Shown: positions 14,235 to 22,882, counted from the stretch's first letter. The stretch: 32,428 nucleotides of DNA from CAZEPT01 sp964626965 (GCA_964626965.1 CAZVHB010000009.1:1-32428), one strand, 5' to 3'. The notes: generated from the sequence alone by a model not told the origin. Program-made: numbers and translations.

Positions 14235-16505
14235 TTATAATTTCTTTGCTTTAATTCGTAAAGAGTTCGACACCACTGATACGCTTGAAAATGCCATAGC
14301 GAGTCCTGCGAATGCTGGATTTAATAACCAGCCAAATGGAGGATAGAAAAGTCCTGCTGCAAGAGGTATACCGACAATGTTAAATATGAATGCCCAAAAG
14401 AGATTTTGTTTTATTCCTCGCATGGTCATGCGAGAAAGCTTTATTGCTTTAACAAGTTTTGAGATATCGCCGCCTAAGAGTGTTATACCAGCTGATTCAA
14501 TAGCAACGTCGGTGCCTGTGCCCATTGCAATTCCGACATCAGCTTGTACGAGCGCAGGTGCATCGTTAATTCCATCGCCAACCATAGCAACAATAGCACC
14601 ACTCTCTTGCAACTCTTGTATCTTACCTCTCTTTTCTTGAGGCATAACTTCTGCGATAACAGCATCGATACCTGCGAATTTTGCTATGTAGTTTGCTGCT
14701 ACTGTGTTATCACCTGTGAGCATGATTACTTTAATCTTTCGAGCATGAAGTTGGGTGATAGCATCTTTTGATTCTTCTTTGAGAGTATCTGAAAGTGCAA
14801 TGAGTCCAATTTCTTTTTTATTAACTTCAACGATAACAACAGTTTTACCTTGTTCTTGTAGCTTTTTTACCGTATCGGCTACTTGACCATCTTTTGATGG
14901 TTTATGGATTGCTATCTGTTTACCATCAATCACTCCCTCCACTCCGACTCCTTCAAGTGCTTGGAAATTAGTAACAGTGTCGAGAGATATTTTTTCATTT
15001 TGTGCTTTAGTAACCAGAGCGTCTGCGAGTGGATGTTCAGAAAGTTTTTCTACGCTCGCACTTATGCGGAGTATATCGTTCTCTACCCACAGCGTATCAA
15101 GAGAAATAATATCAGTGACTTCTGGTTTTCCTTTGGTAATTGTTCCTGTCTTGTCGAGCACAACTGTATCGACATGGCTCAATTTTTCTAAAGCTTCAGC
15201 GTTTCGAATAAGAATACCATGTTCTGCTCCTTTACCAACTCCAACAATAATTGCAGTTGGCGTAGCGAGACCCAATGCACAAGGACATGCAATAACGAGC
15301 ACTCCAACAAAAGAGAAAATACCGTAAGAAAGAGCAGTTGGGAATCCAAGAGCTGATGCACCAACTGTAAGCCAGAGAATGAGTGTAGCCACAGCAATAA
15401 TAAGTACTATAGGTACAAAGACACGAGAAATTCTATCTGCGAGTGCTTGTATTGGAGCTTTTGACCCCTGAGCGTCTTCCACCATTTTGATAATTTGGGC
15501 AAGTACTGTATCAGAGCCAATTTTTGTAGCTTTAAATTTAAAATTACCTTGTTTATTAATTGTTGCGCCAACGATAAAGTCTCCAATCTTTTTATCTACG
15601 GGTATTGGTTCTCCTGTGATCATTGATTCATCAATAGATGAGTATCCCTCAATAATAACTCCATCTACAGGAATTTTTGATCCTGGCTTTACGATCAGGA
15701 GATCTCCAATCTGTACTTCATGAATAGGAATTTCTACTTCTGCACCATTGCGCCACAAGAGAGCTGTTTTTGCTTGAAGACCAAGAAGTTTTTCTATTGC
15801 TTCACCTGTACGAAGTTTTGCTCGTGTTTCAAGATATTTTCCTAGAGTCACAAATCCAATCACAACAATAGTGACATCAAAATAAGTGATTTCAGGGAGT
15901 TTCAAGGCTGTCCTTGTGAGAGGGAACAGCGTGATACTCAGACTGTAGAGATATGCAACAAGTGTTCCGATACCGATAAGTGTATCCATATTAGCAACGC
16001 GATATTTCATAAACGTGACTACTCCTTGCAAGAAGGGTTGCCCAATCCAGAAAAGTACAATACTTGCGAGTATCATAGAAAGCGTGTTAAACAAAGACAT
16101 CGGTAAAGGAAAGTTTGGAATTGAAGAAAATAGTTTTGCACCTATATCCCACATCATAAGCATGAACACCAAAAGAGCAATTGGTAGTACAAATTCGGTC
16201 TTTGTTTTCATTATGAGGAGTTCTTCTTTTTTTTCTTCTTTCGAAAGGTTTATTCCAGTGTGGATACTGTGTTCTTCTGGTGTTTTTGTATTTTCTTCAT
16301 CAATAAATGTGTATCCCAGTTTTTTAACTTCAGTATTCATTTGGTCCACAGAAACAGCATTTCCATCAAAAGAAATTGTTGCTTTTTCTGTTGCAGGATT
16401 AACAGAAATACTCTCTACACCCGATAGCCGAGACACCTTAGTAGTGATAATCGTTGCACAACTTGCGCAATGCATCCCTTTAATTTTTAGTGTTTTATTA
16501 GTCAT
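14235..16505 (-). CDS. copA: Copper-exporting P1B-type ATPase CopA
   Basis: CopA pumps Cu(I) out of the cytoplasm using ATP. The 756-residue product has one N-terminal HMA domain (GMHCASC, C13 and C16) and the P1B core. The core shows the TGEP actuator loop (297-300), the membrane CPC copper site (407-409), the phosphorylation site DKTGT (451-455), an HP motif (HPLADA), MLTGDN and GDGINDAPAL. The last helices carry WAFIFN and MAFSSVSVVSNSLR, close to the Cu(I)-type TM7 and TM8 signatures but with Phe for the usual Tyr in YN. I chose the ATG at 16505, 14 nt after the DUF305 stop. The frame opens upstream at 16535, but that would overlap DUF305 and add residues before the HMA domain. Confidence 0.95.
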   Translation of the reverse strand: MTNKTLKIKGMHCASCATIITTKVSRLSGVESISVNPATEKATISFDGNAVSVDQMNTEVKKLGYTFIDEENTKTPEEHSIHTGINLSKEEKKEELLIMKTKTEFVLPIALLVFMLMMWDIGAKLFSSIPNFPLPMSLFNTLSMILASIVLFWIGQPFLQGVVTFMKYRVANMDTLIGIGTLVAYLYSLSITLFPLTRTALKLPEITYFDVTIVVIGFVTLGKYLETRAKLRTGEAIEKLLGLQAKTALLWRNGAEVEIPIHEVQIGDLLIVKPGSKIPVDGVIIEGYSSIDESMITGEPIPVDKKIGDFIVGATINKQGNFKFKATKIGSDTVLAQIIKMVEDAQGSKAPIQALADRISRVFVPIVLIIAVATLILWLTVGASALGFPTALSYGIFSFVGVLVIACPCALGLATPTAIIVGVGKGAEHGILIRNAEALEKLSHVDTVVLDKTGTITKGKPEVTDIISLDTLWVENDILRISASVEKLSEHPLADALVTKAQNEKISLDTVTNFQALEGVGVEGVIDGKQIAIHKPSKDGQVADTVKKLQEQGKTVVIVEVNKKEIGLIALSDTLKEESKDAITQLHARKIKVIMLTGDNTVAANYIAKFAGIDAVIAEVMPQEKRGKIQELQESGAIVAMVGDGINDAPALVQADVGIAMGTGTDVAIESAGITLLGGDISKLVKAIKLSRMTMRGIKQNLFWAFIFNIVGIPLAAGLFYPPFGWLLNPAFAGLAMAFSSVSVVSNSLRIKAKKL

Positions 16506-16519
16506 ATAGGAATTTTGGA

Positions 16520-17083
16520 TTAAACTGCATACCACTGTACTCGCCAGTCCTTAAAGAGTTTTAGTGTTGTTACAAGAAAAGTATCCACAGCATCCGCATT
16601 GTTTAAAATTTCAGCTCTGCTTGATTTTGTACTTATTTCTTTTGTCATAACTAAACCTGCTTCATGGTGAGCAATGAGTGCATTAAGAAAACGCAAATCA
16701 AATTTTTCGTCATACGTTCCAAGGTTGGAAACTACTGGATCCTTCACCTGTTTTGTGTCTCCGTACCATTCTTTTTTCCAAGTGTAGAGTTCATCAATTG
16801 CTTGAGGCTCATTTTTAAGAATCATTGCAGACAAATCTTTCATTTCTTGTCTTTGTGTCTGTGTGCTTGCTTGTGTTGCCAAAAGCATTGCTCCCCTGTG
16901 GTGAGCGATCATTGCATTGATATACCGAAGGTCGAGTGTTCGATCTGGACGTCCCAAGTCCATGGATGTTTTATCATACATACTGACTTTATAATCAGGA
17001 GTACTCGCATAGCCAGCAACCCATCCGAGAACACCGGTAACGACCATAAGGGAAATTGCTACTGTTGTTGATATTTTTGACAT
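16520..17083 (-). CDS. Secreted DUF305 protein, probable periplasmic copper binder
   Basis: This 187-residue protein has an N-terminal membrane or signal segment (about 5-26) and two DUF305 repeats, each centred on an HH pair: DLRYINAMIAHHRGAML and DLRFLNALIAHHEAGLV. DUF305 proteins form four-helix bundles; CopM of cyanobacteria is a copper-binding example. The position between the CsoR and CopA genes supports copper binding at the cell surface. The gene starts 36 nt after the CsoR stop. No Shine-Dalgarno sequence precedes its ATG. Confidence 0.85.
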   Translation of the reverse strand: MSKISTTVAISLMVVTGVLGWVAGYASTPDYKVSMYDKTSMDLGRPDRTLDLRYINAMIAHHRGAMLLATQASTQTQRQEMKDLSAMILKNEPQAIDELYTWKKEWYGDTKQVKDPVVSNLGTYDEKFDLRFLNALIAHHEAGLVMTKEISTKSSRAEILNNADAVDTFLVTTLKLFKDWRVQWYAV

Positions 17084-17118
17084 ATATTTTTTATAGTAAA
17101 TAGTAAAATACGTGCACT

Positions 17119-17406
17119 TTACTGCATGTTATAGATTTTTAATAATTCTTTGATTGAACCTTCTTTGTCATTTTTGAGTCTATCAAGAAGACAAGATTCT
17201 AAGTGACCTTTGAGTAATTCTTTACGCGCACTGTGTAACAACCCAATAACACTATCAATTTGTTGAATAATTTCAGGGCAGTATCGACCATCATCAACCA
17301 TGGCGGGAATTTTTGTAATACTCCCTGTAGCCATGTTGATAACATTACGAGCCTTTTTGTTTGGTTCACCATTTTTGTGAACATGATTGTGTGTGTGTTT
17401 GACCAT
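17119..17406 (-). CDS. csoR: CsoR-type copper-sensing repressor
   Basis: CsoR/RcnR (DUF156) proteins repress copper operons and release DNA on binding Cu(I). The 95-residue product has a His-rich N-terminus (HTHNHVH) and an all-helical core with the three copper ligands in order: Cys in DGRYCPEI, then His and Cys in KGHLESC. I chose the ATG at 17406 because the -10 element TACCAT lies 7 nt before it and the operator palindrome abuts it. The frame extends upstream to 17442, but that stretch is the promoter itself. It heads the copper operon and, by its operator, is autoregulated. Confidence 0.9.
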   Translation of the reverse strand: MVKHTHNHVHKNGEPNKKARNVINMATGSITKIPAMVDDGRYCPEIIQQIDSVIGLLHSARKELLKGHLESCLLDRLKNDKEGSIKELLKIYNMQ

Positions 17407-17427
17407 ATACCCTATGGTATAGGGTAT
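17407..17427 (-). promoter_or_regulatory. CsoR operator
   Basis: ATACCCTA, 5 nt, TAGGGTAT: a perfect 8-bp inverted repeat matching the TACCC...GGGTA style of CsoR sites. It begins directly upstream of the csoR start codon and covers the -10 box, so bound CsoR should block transcription initiation. Confidence 0.8.
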
Positions 17428-17442
17428 GCCATAATAAGTCAA
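17414..17442 (-). promoter_or_regulatory. Promoter of the copper operon
   Basis: Minus strand TTGACT (17442-17437), a 17-nt spacer and TACCAT (17419-17414), then 7 nt to the ATG, again predicting a leaderless mRNA. Confidence 0.65.
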
Positions 17443-17505
17443 GTGGATAACTTTTTAAGAAGTGTATCGAATACACATTCCGTACTACTGTTCCTGTGTC
17501 GTAAT

Positions 17506-17534
17506 TTGTAAAAGTATAGGTGTGGGGGTATACT
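17506..17534 (+). promoter_or_regulatory. Leaderless promoter of the YceI gene
   Basis: TTGTAA (17506-17511), a 17-nt spacer, TATACT (17529-17534), then 6 nt to the ATG at 17541. This is the clearest two-box leaderless promoter in the window. Confidence 0.75.
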
Positions 17535-17540
17535 CAAACT

Positions 17541-18215
17541 ATGAAAAACACAATAATCATTTTAGTTATCGTTGCACTGTTTGGTGGTGCATTTATTTAT
17601 GGGAATAAAAAGAATACTGCATTAGTACAAGAGGTAGCAAGTGTTGATACAACAGCAGAACCAGCTACACCAGTAGTAACAGGAGATACACTTACTAGTG
17701 GCTCTTATACTATCGATACAGCAACTTCAAAAACAACGTGGTCAGGAAAGAAAACACTTAAAGAAAATTGGGTAGATACAGGGAGTATTAGTATTAAATC
17801 AGGGAATTTTGAAATAAAAGATGGAACTTTTTCTTCAGGGAAAATGACATTTGATATGCAAGGTATTACAGTTCTCAATACTGGAGCTGGAGAGAAAGGA
17901 ATACCAACACTTGAGAAGCATTTGAAGTCAAAAGATTTCTTTAAAGTTGAGACATTCCCAACAGCAGAATTTACTGTTAAGAGGGGTGATTCATCAAGTA
18001 TCACAGGTGATCTTACAATCCTTGATGTTACTAAAGAAATAACTGTTCCAGTCACTGTGTCTCAAATGGACGGGAAAGTACGTATTGTTGGTCAGACAAA
18101 AATTGATAGAACACAATTTGGAATCAAGTATGGTTCGAGTACTTTCTTTGATGATCTCAAAGACAATGTTATAGCTAATGACTTTTTCCTTGATTTTGAT
18201 ATCGTCACTCAATAG
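17541..18215 (+). CDS. YceI-family secreted lipocalin-like protein
   Basis: YceI proteins are beta-barrel proteins that bind polyisoprenoid or similar lipids outside the cytoplasmic membrane. The 224-residue product has an N-terminal hydrophobic helix (about 4-20, IIILVIVALFGGAFIYG) and a Thr/Ala linker. The domain spans about 50-222: YTIDTATSKTTWSGKK, GNFEIKDGTFSSGKMTFDM, LKSKDFFKVETFPTAEF, SITGDLTILDVTKEI and VDRTQFGIKYG-like KIDRTQFGIKYGS. The start at 17541 is fixed by the TATACT box 6 nt upstream. It is transcribed divergently from the copper operon, with a terminator close downstream. The ligand is unknown. Confidence 0.88.
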   Translation: MKNTIIILVIVALFGGAFIYGNKKNTALVQEVASVDTTAEPATPVVTGDTLTSGSYTIDTATSKTTWSGKKTLKENWVDTGSISIKSGNFEIKDGTFSSGKMTFDMQGITVLNTGAGEKGIPTLEKHLKSKDFFKVETFPTAEFTVKRGDSSSITGDLTILDVTKEITVPVTVSQMDGKVRIVGQTKIDRTQFGIKYGSSTFFDDLKDNVIANDFFLDFDIVTQ

Positions 18216-18233
18216 AAATTCCTAAGAACTAAA

Positions 18234-18263
18234 AAAAGCATCGGATTTCCGATGCTTTTGTTT
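18234..18263. terminator. Terminator after the YceI gene
   Basis: AAAAGCATCGGA (18234-18245), TT, TCCGATGCTTTT (18248-18259). Perfect 12-bp arms with T or A runs on both sides, between the converging YceI and desaturase genes. Confidence 0.9.
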
Positions 18264-18276
18264 TAATGAATTTTCT

Positions 18277-19182
18277 TTAACTAGATTTACTCCATTCAAT
18301 GTATTTATTGTTTTTGTAGTCATACACTTTTGTGTACAGCACTAAACCAAACATTTTTAATATGGAGATTATTAACCAACCAAAATCAATTTCATACCAC
18401 CATCTTGATAACCTCGAACTCGTTTGGTGTTTATGGTGTTCACCATGGAGTGATTCACCCATAGTAAGTAGGCTTAAGAGTGTTGCTGGTATAAAATTCA
18501 GTATTTTGTTTTTGAAAATCGTAATGTTTGTTGAGTAATCCTTCGGATTTTTCTGATTACGTTCTTCTAGGCCGTGGCCAAGTCCGTTTACAAAAAAACC
18601 GGAAAAAACTGGTAGCCAGAGAAATTGAATTAAGAAAAATAAAATTCCAAATGTACCGAATAAGATAAGAGACATCAAAAAAAAGATGATTAATCCCCAT
18701 AAAACATACTTATGAAAGTATTTTTTAAAAAAGGGACTTTTGTCCGCAAGAAAATTTTCGATATCACCAGATATATTTTCACCTGTGATTTTTTCAAATT
18801 TTTTGAAGTAAGAAATTTTCTTGTACAGTGCAAAATACCTAATAAAGGGGACGATTGGGCCGGTAAAAGTATGTGTAAATAGAATGAAATTTACTTTTAA
18901 TGGTCGATGAGGGCTGTGTGGATCAAATCTTCCGTCTGAATTCTTGTGATGAATCAAGTGCAGTATACTCCAAAGAGCTTTTTGTACTCCAGTAGTAAAA
19001 GCAACGAAACCATCTAAAAAAGACTCAAGTCTGTTACTTATGATAACACTTTTATGTGTTGTTCCATTGTGGTAACTAAATCTGACAGCCATAGACTGTA
19101 GTAGTCCCCAAAATAGGCAGAGGCTCCAGAATGCCCAATAAGGCAAATGGAGAAGGTGTGGTATAAAATTTTCAATGTTCAT
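18277..19182 (-). CDS. Membrane fatty-acid desaturase (acyl-CoA desaturase-like)
   Basis: This di-iron membrane enzyme family introduces double bonds into fatty acyl chains. The 301-residue product has all three histidine boxes: HNGTTH (HxxxxH), HLIHH (HxxHH) and HGEHH (HxxHH in GESLHGEHHKH). Hydrophobic helices lie between them. This order and spacing match the stearoyl-CoA delta-9 type. The ATG at 19182 gives a natural N-terminus (MNIENFIPH); an ATG at 19242 in the same frame adds a polar extension and is unlikely. It needs O2 and an electron donor, neither of which is seen nearby. Family is secure; acyl specificity is unknown. Confidence 0.85.
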   Translation of the reverse strand: MNIENFIPHLLHLPYWAFWSLCLFWGLLQSMAVRFSYHNGTTHKSVIISNRLESFLDGFVAFTTGVQKALWSILHLIHHKNSDGRFDPHSPHRPLKVNFILFTHTFTGPIVPFIRYFALYKKISYFKKFEKITGENISGDIENFLADKSPFFKKYFHKYVLWGLIIFFLMSLILFGTFGILFFLIQFLWLPVFSGFFVNGLGHGLEERNQKNPKDYSTNITIFKNKILNFIPATLLSLLTMGESLHGEHHKHQTSSRLSRWWYEIDFGWLIISILKMFGLVLYTKVYDYKNNKYIEWSKSS

Positions 19183-19261
19183 ATGCTTGTTTTTTGTTTT
19201 ACTATAGCATTTTTGGGCCCAAATGCACCTATACCTATTCACAGGGTCTTTTTTGTATGGT

Positions 19262-19291
19262 GATATCTGGTATTATGATATCTGGTATTAT
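19262..19291 (+). promoter_or_regulatory. Tandemly duplicated -10 region of the DUF167 gene
   Basis: GATATCTGGTATTAT occurs twice in exact tandem (19262-19276, 19277-19291). Each copy contains a TGG-TATTAT extended -10. The second TATTAT lies 6 nt before the ATG at 19298. Confidence 0.65.
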
Positions 19292-19297
19292 GGAGAT

Positions 19298-19555
19298 ATG
19301 AAAATTGTCGTCAAAGCAAAGCCAAATTCAAAGATAGAGAAAGTAGAAAAGCTGACTCAACCGACGCTTGATTTTGAAAACACCCCTCAAAAACTTGATG
19401 TATACAAAGTATCCATAAAAGAACCTCCAGTCGATGGTAAGGCAAATAGGGCACTTGTACAGGCACTAGCTCGGTATTTCGGAATTGCTCCATCACTCGT
19501 TAGGCTCGTTTCTGGTCCGACCTCTAAGCAGAAGGTATTTGAGGTTGATAAGTAG
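19298..19555 (+). CDS. DUF167 (YggU) family protein
   Basis: This 85-residue protein of the small YggU/DUF167 fold has the typical N-terminus KIVVKAKPNSK and the family core VSIKEPPVDGKANRALVQALARYFG, followed by VRLVSGPTSKQKVFEV. I chose the ATG at 19298 because it matches family length and has a -10 box 6 nt upstream. The frame extends to 19223, but the extra 25 residues encode the duplicated promoter repeat. The function of the family is unclear. Confidence 0.88.
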   Translation: MKIVVKAKPNSKIEKVEKLTQPTLDFENTPQKLDVYKVSIKEPPVDGKANRALVQALARYFGIAPSLVRLVSGPTSKQKVFEVDK

Positions 19556-19565
19556 AAACAGAGAT

Positions 19566-19603
19566 AAAGGCGGGGCGCTTTGCGCCCTGCCTTTACTTTT
19601 TTT
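19566..19603 (+). terminator. Terminator of the DUF167 gene
   Basis: AAAGGCGGGGCGC, TTT, GCGCCCTGCCTTT (13 pairs, one G-U), followed by a T run. Confidence 0.9.
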
Positions 19604-19692
19604 ATCTTATATGTTATTGTATTAGTACAACTGTTCTATAGACCTTTTCGCATCAGTTACTCATGTTTTGCGAATCAACCTTATCTTTTTAG

Positions 19693-19734
19693 ATAATAAG
19701 ACGATAATCCTCTATACAGCATTTGTCTTATTAT
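19693..19734 (+). promoter_or_regulatory. Stem-loop in the region upstream of the RNA helicase gene
   Basis: ATAATAAGAC and GTCTTATTAT pair perfectly over 10 bp around a 22-nt loop, 71 nt before the helicase start. Together with the unusually long AT-rich intergenic stretch, this could be a folded 5' leader, as known for cold-induced helicase genes. No transcript start can be read with confidence. Confidence 0.4.
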
Positions 19735-19805
19735 TATGTGAGTAATTTTTGCCCACAACCCTATATTTGTGTATTCAATAGAAACACAAAGTAATTTTCA
19801 ATATT

Positions 19806-21179
19806 ATGAAAAAAATAGCAATTTTGCGTAAAAGCACCGGAGGTGCATCACGCAGTGCTCATTCCTCTGGTTCAGCTAGTGGTGGAGCGCGAAGACCGTT
19901 TAATAGGCCTAGCCGTTCATCTGACGGAAGCACAGCCCCTCGTGCGGAAGGCTCTTTCCGAAGTAGTTCATCTGGAAGTTCTTTTGGTGGACCACGACGT
20001 TCATTTGGAGGAGGAGGTGGAAGTAATTTCCGCCGACCTGTTCGCTCAAGTGGTGGTGGTAAAAAAAGAGGACGTGGAGAAAATATTGATATCAATAAAT
20101 TCATCTCTAGTCCAACAAAAATTCACGAAGAAAAGAAATATACTCCGACCAATACCTTTGCGGAACTTGGTTTGTGTAAAGAAGTACTTCACAACCTCAA
20201 AGCTCGTGGATTTACTCATCCAACTGAAATTCAAGATAAAATTATTCAGCATGGTATCGCTGGTCACGACGTGATCGGACTTTCAGAAACAGGATCTGGT
20301 AAAACAGCTGCGTTTCTTTTGCCTCTTATCGAAAAAATTCACAAAGATAAAAAACAAAAAGTACTTATCATCGCACCAACACGTGAGCTTGCTCAGCAAA
20401 TCAACAAAGAACTCCGTGAATGTTCTCATGGAATGTATCTCTTCTCAACTGTCTGTGTTGGGGGAATGCCTATCTACCGACAGGTAGAAGACCTTCGTCG
20501 TACACAACACTTTGTTATTGGTACACCTGGACGTCTCAAGGACTTGGTAGAACGTGGATCAATTCGTTTCGAAGAATTTGGTTCAATCGTGCTTGATGAA
20601 GTTGACCGTATGCTTGATATGGGATTTGTCGATGACATTACCCTTATCTTGAAAAAACTTCCAAAAGATCACCAAACATTTTTCTTTTCAGCGACAATGG
20701 CTCCAAAGATCAAAGCACTTGCTGAGAGTTTCATTACGAATCCAAAGATTGTTAATCTCTCAACTGGTATTGCGACAAAAAATGTCAAGCAAGATATTGT
20801 TCGTTCTACAAGTAAAGAAGATAAGTTTGATAAACTCATGGATTTACTCAATGATAAAGATATAGAAAAATCTATTGTCTTTGTTGAAACGAAATCTGAA
20901 GTAGATCGTATTACAAAACAGCTCAACTCATACAAATACAAAGTAGGACTTATCCACGGTGACCGACGTCAACGTGAACGAGAACGAACACTCCGTGATT
21001 TCAAAGAGGGGATGATCAACGTGCTTGTAGCGACTGATGTTGCTGCTCGTGGTATCGATGTAAAAGATGTCTCACAAGTCATCAACTTTACAATCCCACA
21101 AACACACGACGACTATGTTCACCGTATCGGCCGAACAGGCCGTGCAGGAAAGCTCGGGAAAGCGTTTACGTTTGTGTAA
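19806..21179 (+). CDS. DEAD-box ATP-dependent RNA helicase with low-complexity N-terminus
   Basis: This 457-residue RNA helicase unwinds RNA in ribosome assembly or mRNA turnover. The first 95 residues are Ser/Gly/Arg-rich and basic, with no fold visible (SGSASGGARRPFNRPSR and GGPRRSFGGGGG). The helicase core follows: Q motif (TFAELGL ... HPTEIQ), SETGSGKTA (motif I), PTRELAQQ (Ia), GTPGRL (Ib), DEVD in place of DEAD (II), SAT (III), IVFVETKS (IV), ATDVAARGID (V) and HRIGRTGRAG (VI). The protein ends soon after motif VI, so the tail normally placed at the C-terminus is instead at the N-terminus. The N-terminal tail probably binds RNA. No Shine-Dalgarno sequence precedes the ATG. Confidence 0.93.
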   Translation: MKKIAILRKSTGGASRSAHSSGSASGGARRPFNRPSRSSDGSTAPRAEGSFRSSSSGSSFGGPRRSFGGGGGSNFRRPVRSSGGGKKRGRGENIDINKFISSPTKIHEEKKYTPTNTFAELGLCKEVLHNLKARGFTHPTEIQDKIIQHGIAGHDVIGLSETGSGKTAAFLLPLIEKIHKDKKQKVLIIAPTRELAQQINKELRECSHGMYLFSTVCVGGMPIYRQVEDLRRTQHFVIGTPGRLKDLVERGSIRFEEFGSIVLDEVDRMLDMGFVDDITLILKKLPKDHQTFFFSATMAPKIKALAESFITNPKIVNLSTGIATKNVKQDIVRSTSKEDKFDKLMDLLNDKDIEKSIVFVETKSEVDRITKQLNSYKYKVGLIHGDRRQRERERTLRDFKEGMINVLVATDVAARGIDVKDVSQVINFTIPQTHDDYVHRIGRTGRAGKLGKAFTFV

Positions 21180-21199
21180 GTTTCTCAAAAATACTTTTA

Positions 21200-21351
<152 letters not shown>

Positions 21352-21414
21352 AGTATATACTTGGTATATGGCCGAATATGAAAGAAAAACAGATTTAAAA
21401 CGTATGAGTATATT

Positions 21415-21981
21415 GTGGACACTTATTTAGAGTTGACCGATGAACAAATAGTGAAAAAGTGTGTTTCCGACAGTAATTTCCTTGCAGTCCTCATCAATCG
21501 ATACGAACAAAAACTCGACCTCTACATCAGAAGAAAATCAAATGCAACAAAAGATGACCGAAAAGATATTTTACAAAATGTATTTATAAAAGTATATAAG
21601 AATATCAATGATTTTGACCAAGGTCTCAAGTTCTCATCCTGGATTTATCGTATTGCACACAATGAGATGATTGATTGGTATAGAAAAGAAAAAACACACC
21701 CAGTACTTCACTTTGAAGACGATGAAACAATTGTTAATAAAATTATTTCAGATGTCGATGTTCAAAAAGAGTCTATTCAAAAAGAATTACGAGCTCATAT
21801 AGAGAAAGTATTACAAACACTCACTTCCGAGTATCAGGAGGTGGTGCAACTTCGGTTTTTTGAAGAAAAAAGTTATGAAGAGATATCGGATATTCTGCAG
21901 ATTCCCCCCGGTACGGTCGCAATCAGAATCAATCGGGTTAAAAAGAAATTAAAAGAGTTACTCCATGAATACGCATATTAA
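21415..21981 (+). CDS. ECF-type RNA polymerase sigma factor
   Basis: This 188-residue sigma-70 family protein has only regions 2 and 4. Region 2 (about 25-95) shows LINRYEQKLDLYI, DILQNVFIKVYKN and FSSWIYRIAHNEMIDWYRKEK. Region 4 (about 130-185) shows LTSEYQEVVQLRFFEEKSYEEISDILQIPPGTVAIRINR by its key residues: an E-rich acidic helix, then an HTH. The start is a GTG at 21415; no ATG in frame lies upstream. The stop overlaps the next gene by 17 nt, as is usual for sigma/anti-sigma pairs. The same sigma may drive the secreted-protein gene at 22883. The N gap just upstream hides part of its control region. Confidence 0.9.
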   Translation: MDTYLELTDEQIVKKCVSDSNFLAVLINRYEQKLDLYIRRKSNATKDDRKDILQNVFIKVYKNINDFDQGLKFSSWIYRIAHNEMIDWYRKEKTHPVLHFEDDETIVNKIISDVDVQKESIQKELRAHIEKVLQTLTSEYQEVVQLRFFEEKSYEEISDILQIPPGTVAIRINRVKKKLKELLHEYAY

Positions 21982-22813
21982 AAAAGAATACAACGAAATA
22001 CAAACAGAAACATACAGCCATGATTTGGCTAATAGTGTTCTGGAAAAAATTCATCAAAATAAAATACACCCGATAACTCGGAAATATTTTGCTATTCGTG
22101 AAGTATGTTTATGGATTCCAGGAATATTTGTAACACTTCTTGGTGGTTTTGCATTTGGGGGAATTATTTTCAATAGTCTTCATTCAAGTATGTCGTATCG
22201 AGAATTTATTGAACCACAACCTTTGCCATTTCTTATAAGAGAATTACCGGTTATTTGGATCATTGCATTCCTCCTTTTTTCACTTGTCATTATTAAGGCA
22301 TTTCGTCAAACAAAGAGTGGATATAAATACAGCGCACCAGTGATTCTGGGAGTCAGTGTTTTGGCTAGTTTTGTAGTTGGTATTGTACTTGTTCAAGTAG
22401 ACGAACATTATGAGAATCCACTCCTTCGTTTTCCAACAGAATACACACAGAGAAGTATTTGGTTCAATCCAGCAGATGGGCGTCTTGTCGGAATGATTAG
22501 TAGAACAGGCGACGAGCATTTTGTGCTTACCGATAGTAATCAAAAAGTATGGAATTTAAATATGACTGAAATTCCAAATATTTCAGAATTTGTATTGATG
22601 GATCCATCAGTAAGACTGATTGGTAAAACACAAGATGAAGACACGTTTCTTGTATGTATTGTTTTGCCTGGAAAAATAGAAAAGAAAAATAAGAGCATGG
22701 GGCCACTACCGATGATACACGCATTACCAATACCAACTTTTGTAGAGTGTAATCCCATCTTGCAGGAAATTCGCGAACATCATCGTGAAAGAAAAAACAA
22801 ACTTCATCCGTAA
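21965..22813 (+). CDS. Putative membrane anti-sigma factor
   Basis: This 282-residue protein has a cytoplasmic N-terminus of about 45 residues (NSVLEKIHQNKI) and three hydrophobic helices (about 48-70, 95-115 and 125-145). An extracytoplasmic domain of about 135 residues follows. The N-terminal helix of about 30 residues would be the sigma-binding part. The overlap with the sigma gene and this topology are the basis for the call; I do not recognise a named anti-sigma domain and no zinc-binding HxxxCxxC is present. The outer domain has a beta-rich look (RSIWFNPADGRLVGMISRTGDE) and may sense a signal. Confidence 0.65.
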   Translation: MNTHIKKEYNEIQTETYSHDLANSVLEKIHQNKIHPITRKYFAIREVCLWIPGIFVTLLGGFAFGGIIFNSLHSSMSYREFIEPQPLPFLIRELPVIWIIAFLLFSLVIIKAFRQTKSGYKYSAPVILGVSVLASFVVGIVLVQVDEHYENPLLRFPTEYTQRSIWFNPADGRLVGMISRTGDEHFVLTDSNQKVWNLNMTEIPNISEFVLMDPSVRLIGKTQDEDTFLVCIVLPGKIEKKNKSMGPLPMIHALPIPTFVECNPILQEIREHHRERKNKLHP

Positions 22814-22868
22814 TAAAGAATATCGGACAGAGAATCGATATCATCTCGTTCGAATATTACTAGCTTAA

Positions 22869-22874
22869 TATAAT
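22869..22874 (+). promoter_or_regulatory. Leaderless -10 box of the secreted protein gene
   Basis: TATAAT, 8 nt, ATG at 22883. The -35 region is not a housekeeping match, so an alternative sigma contribution is possible. Confidence 0.5.
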
Positions 22875-22882
22875 ACATATAT

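Noticed and set aside
19843..20274. An overlapping open frame within the helicase gene's 5' part
   Set aside because: It arises from the repetitive Ser/Gly/Arg codons in another frame; it has no start signal and no recognisable domain.
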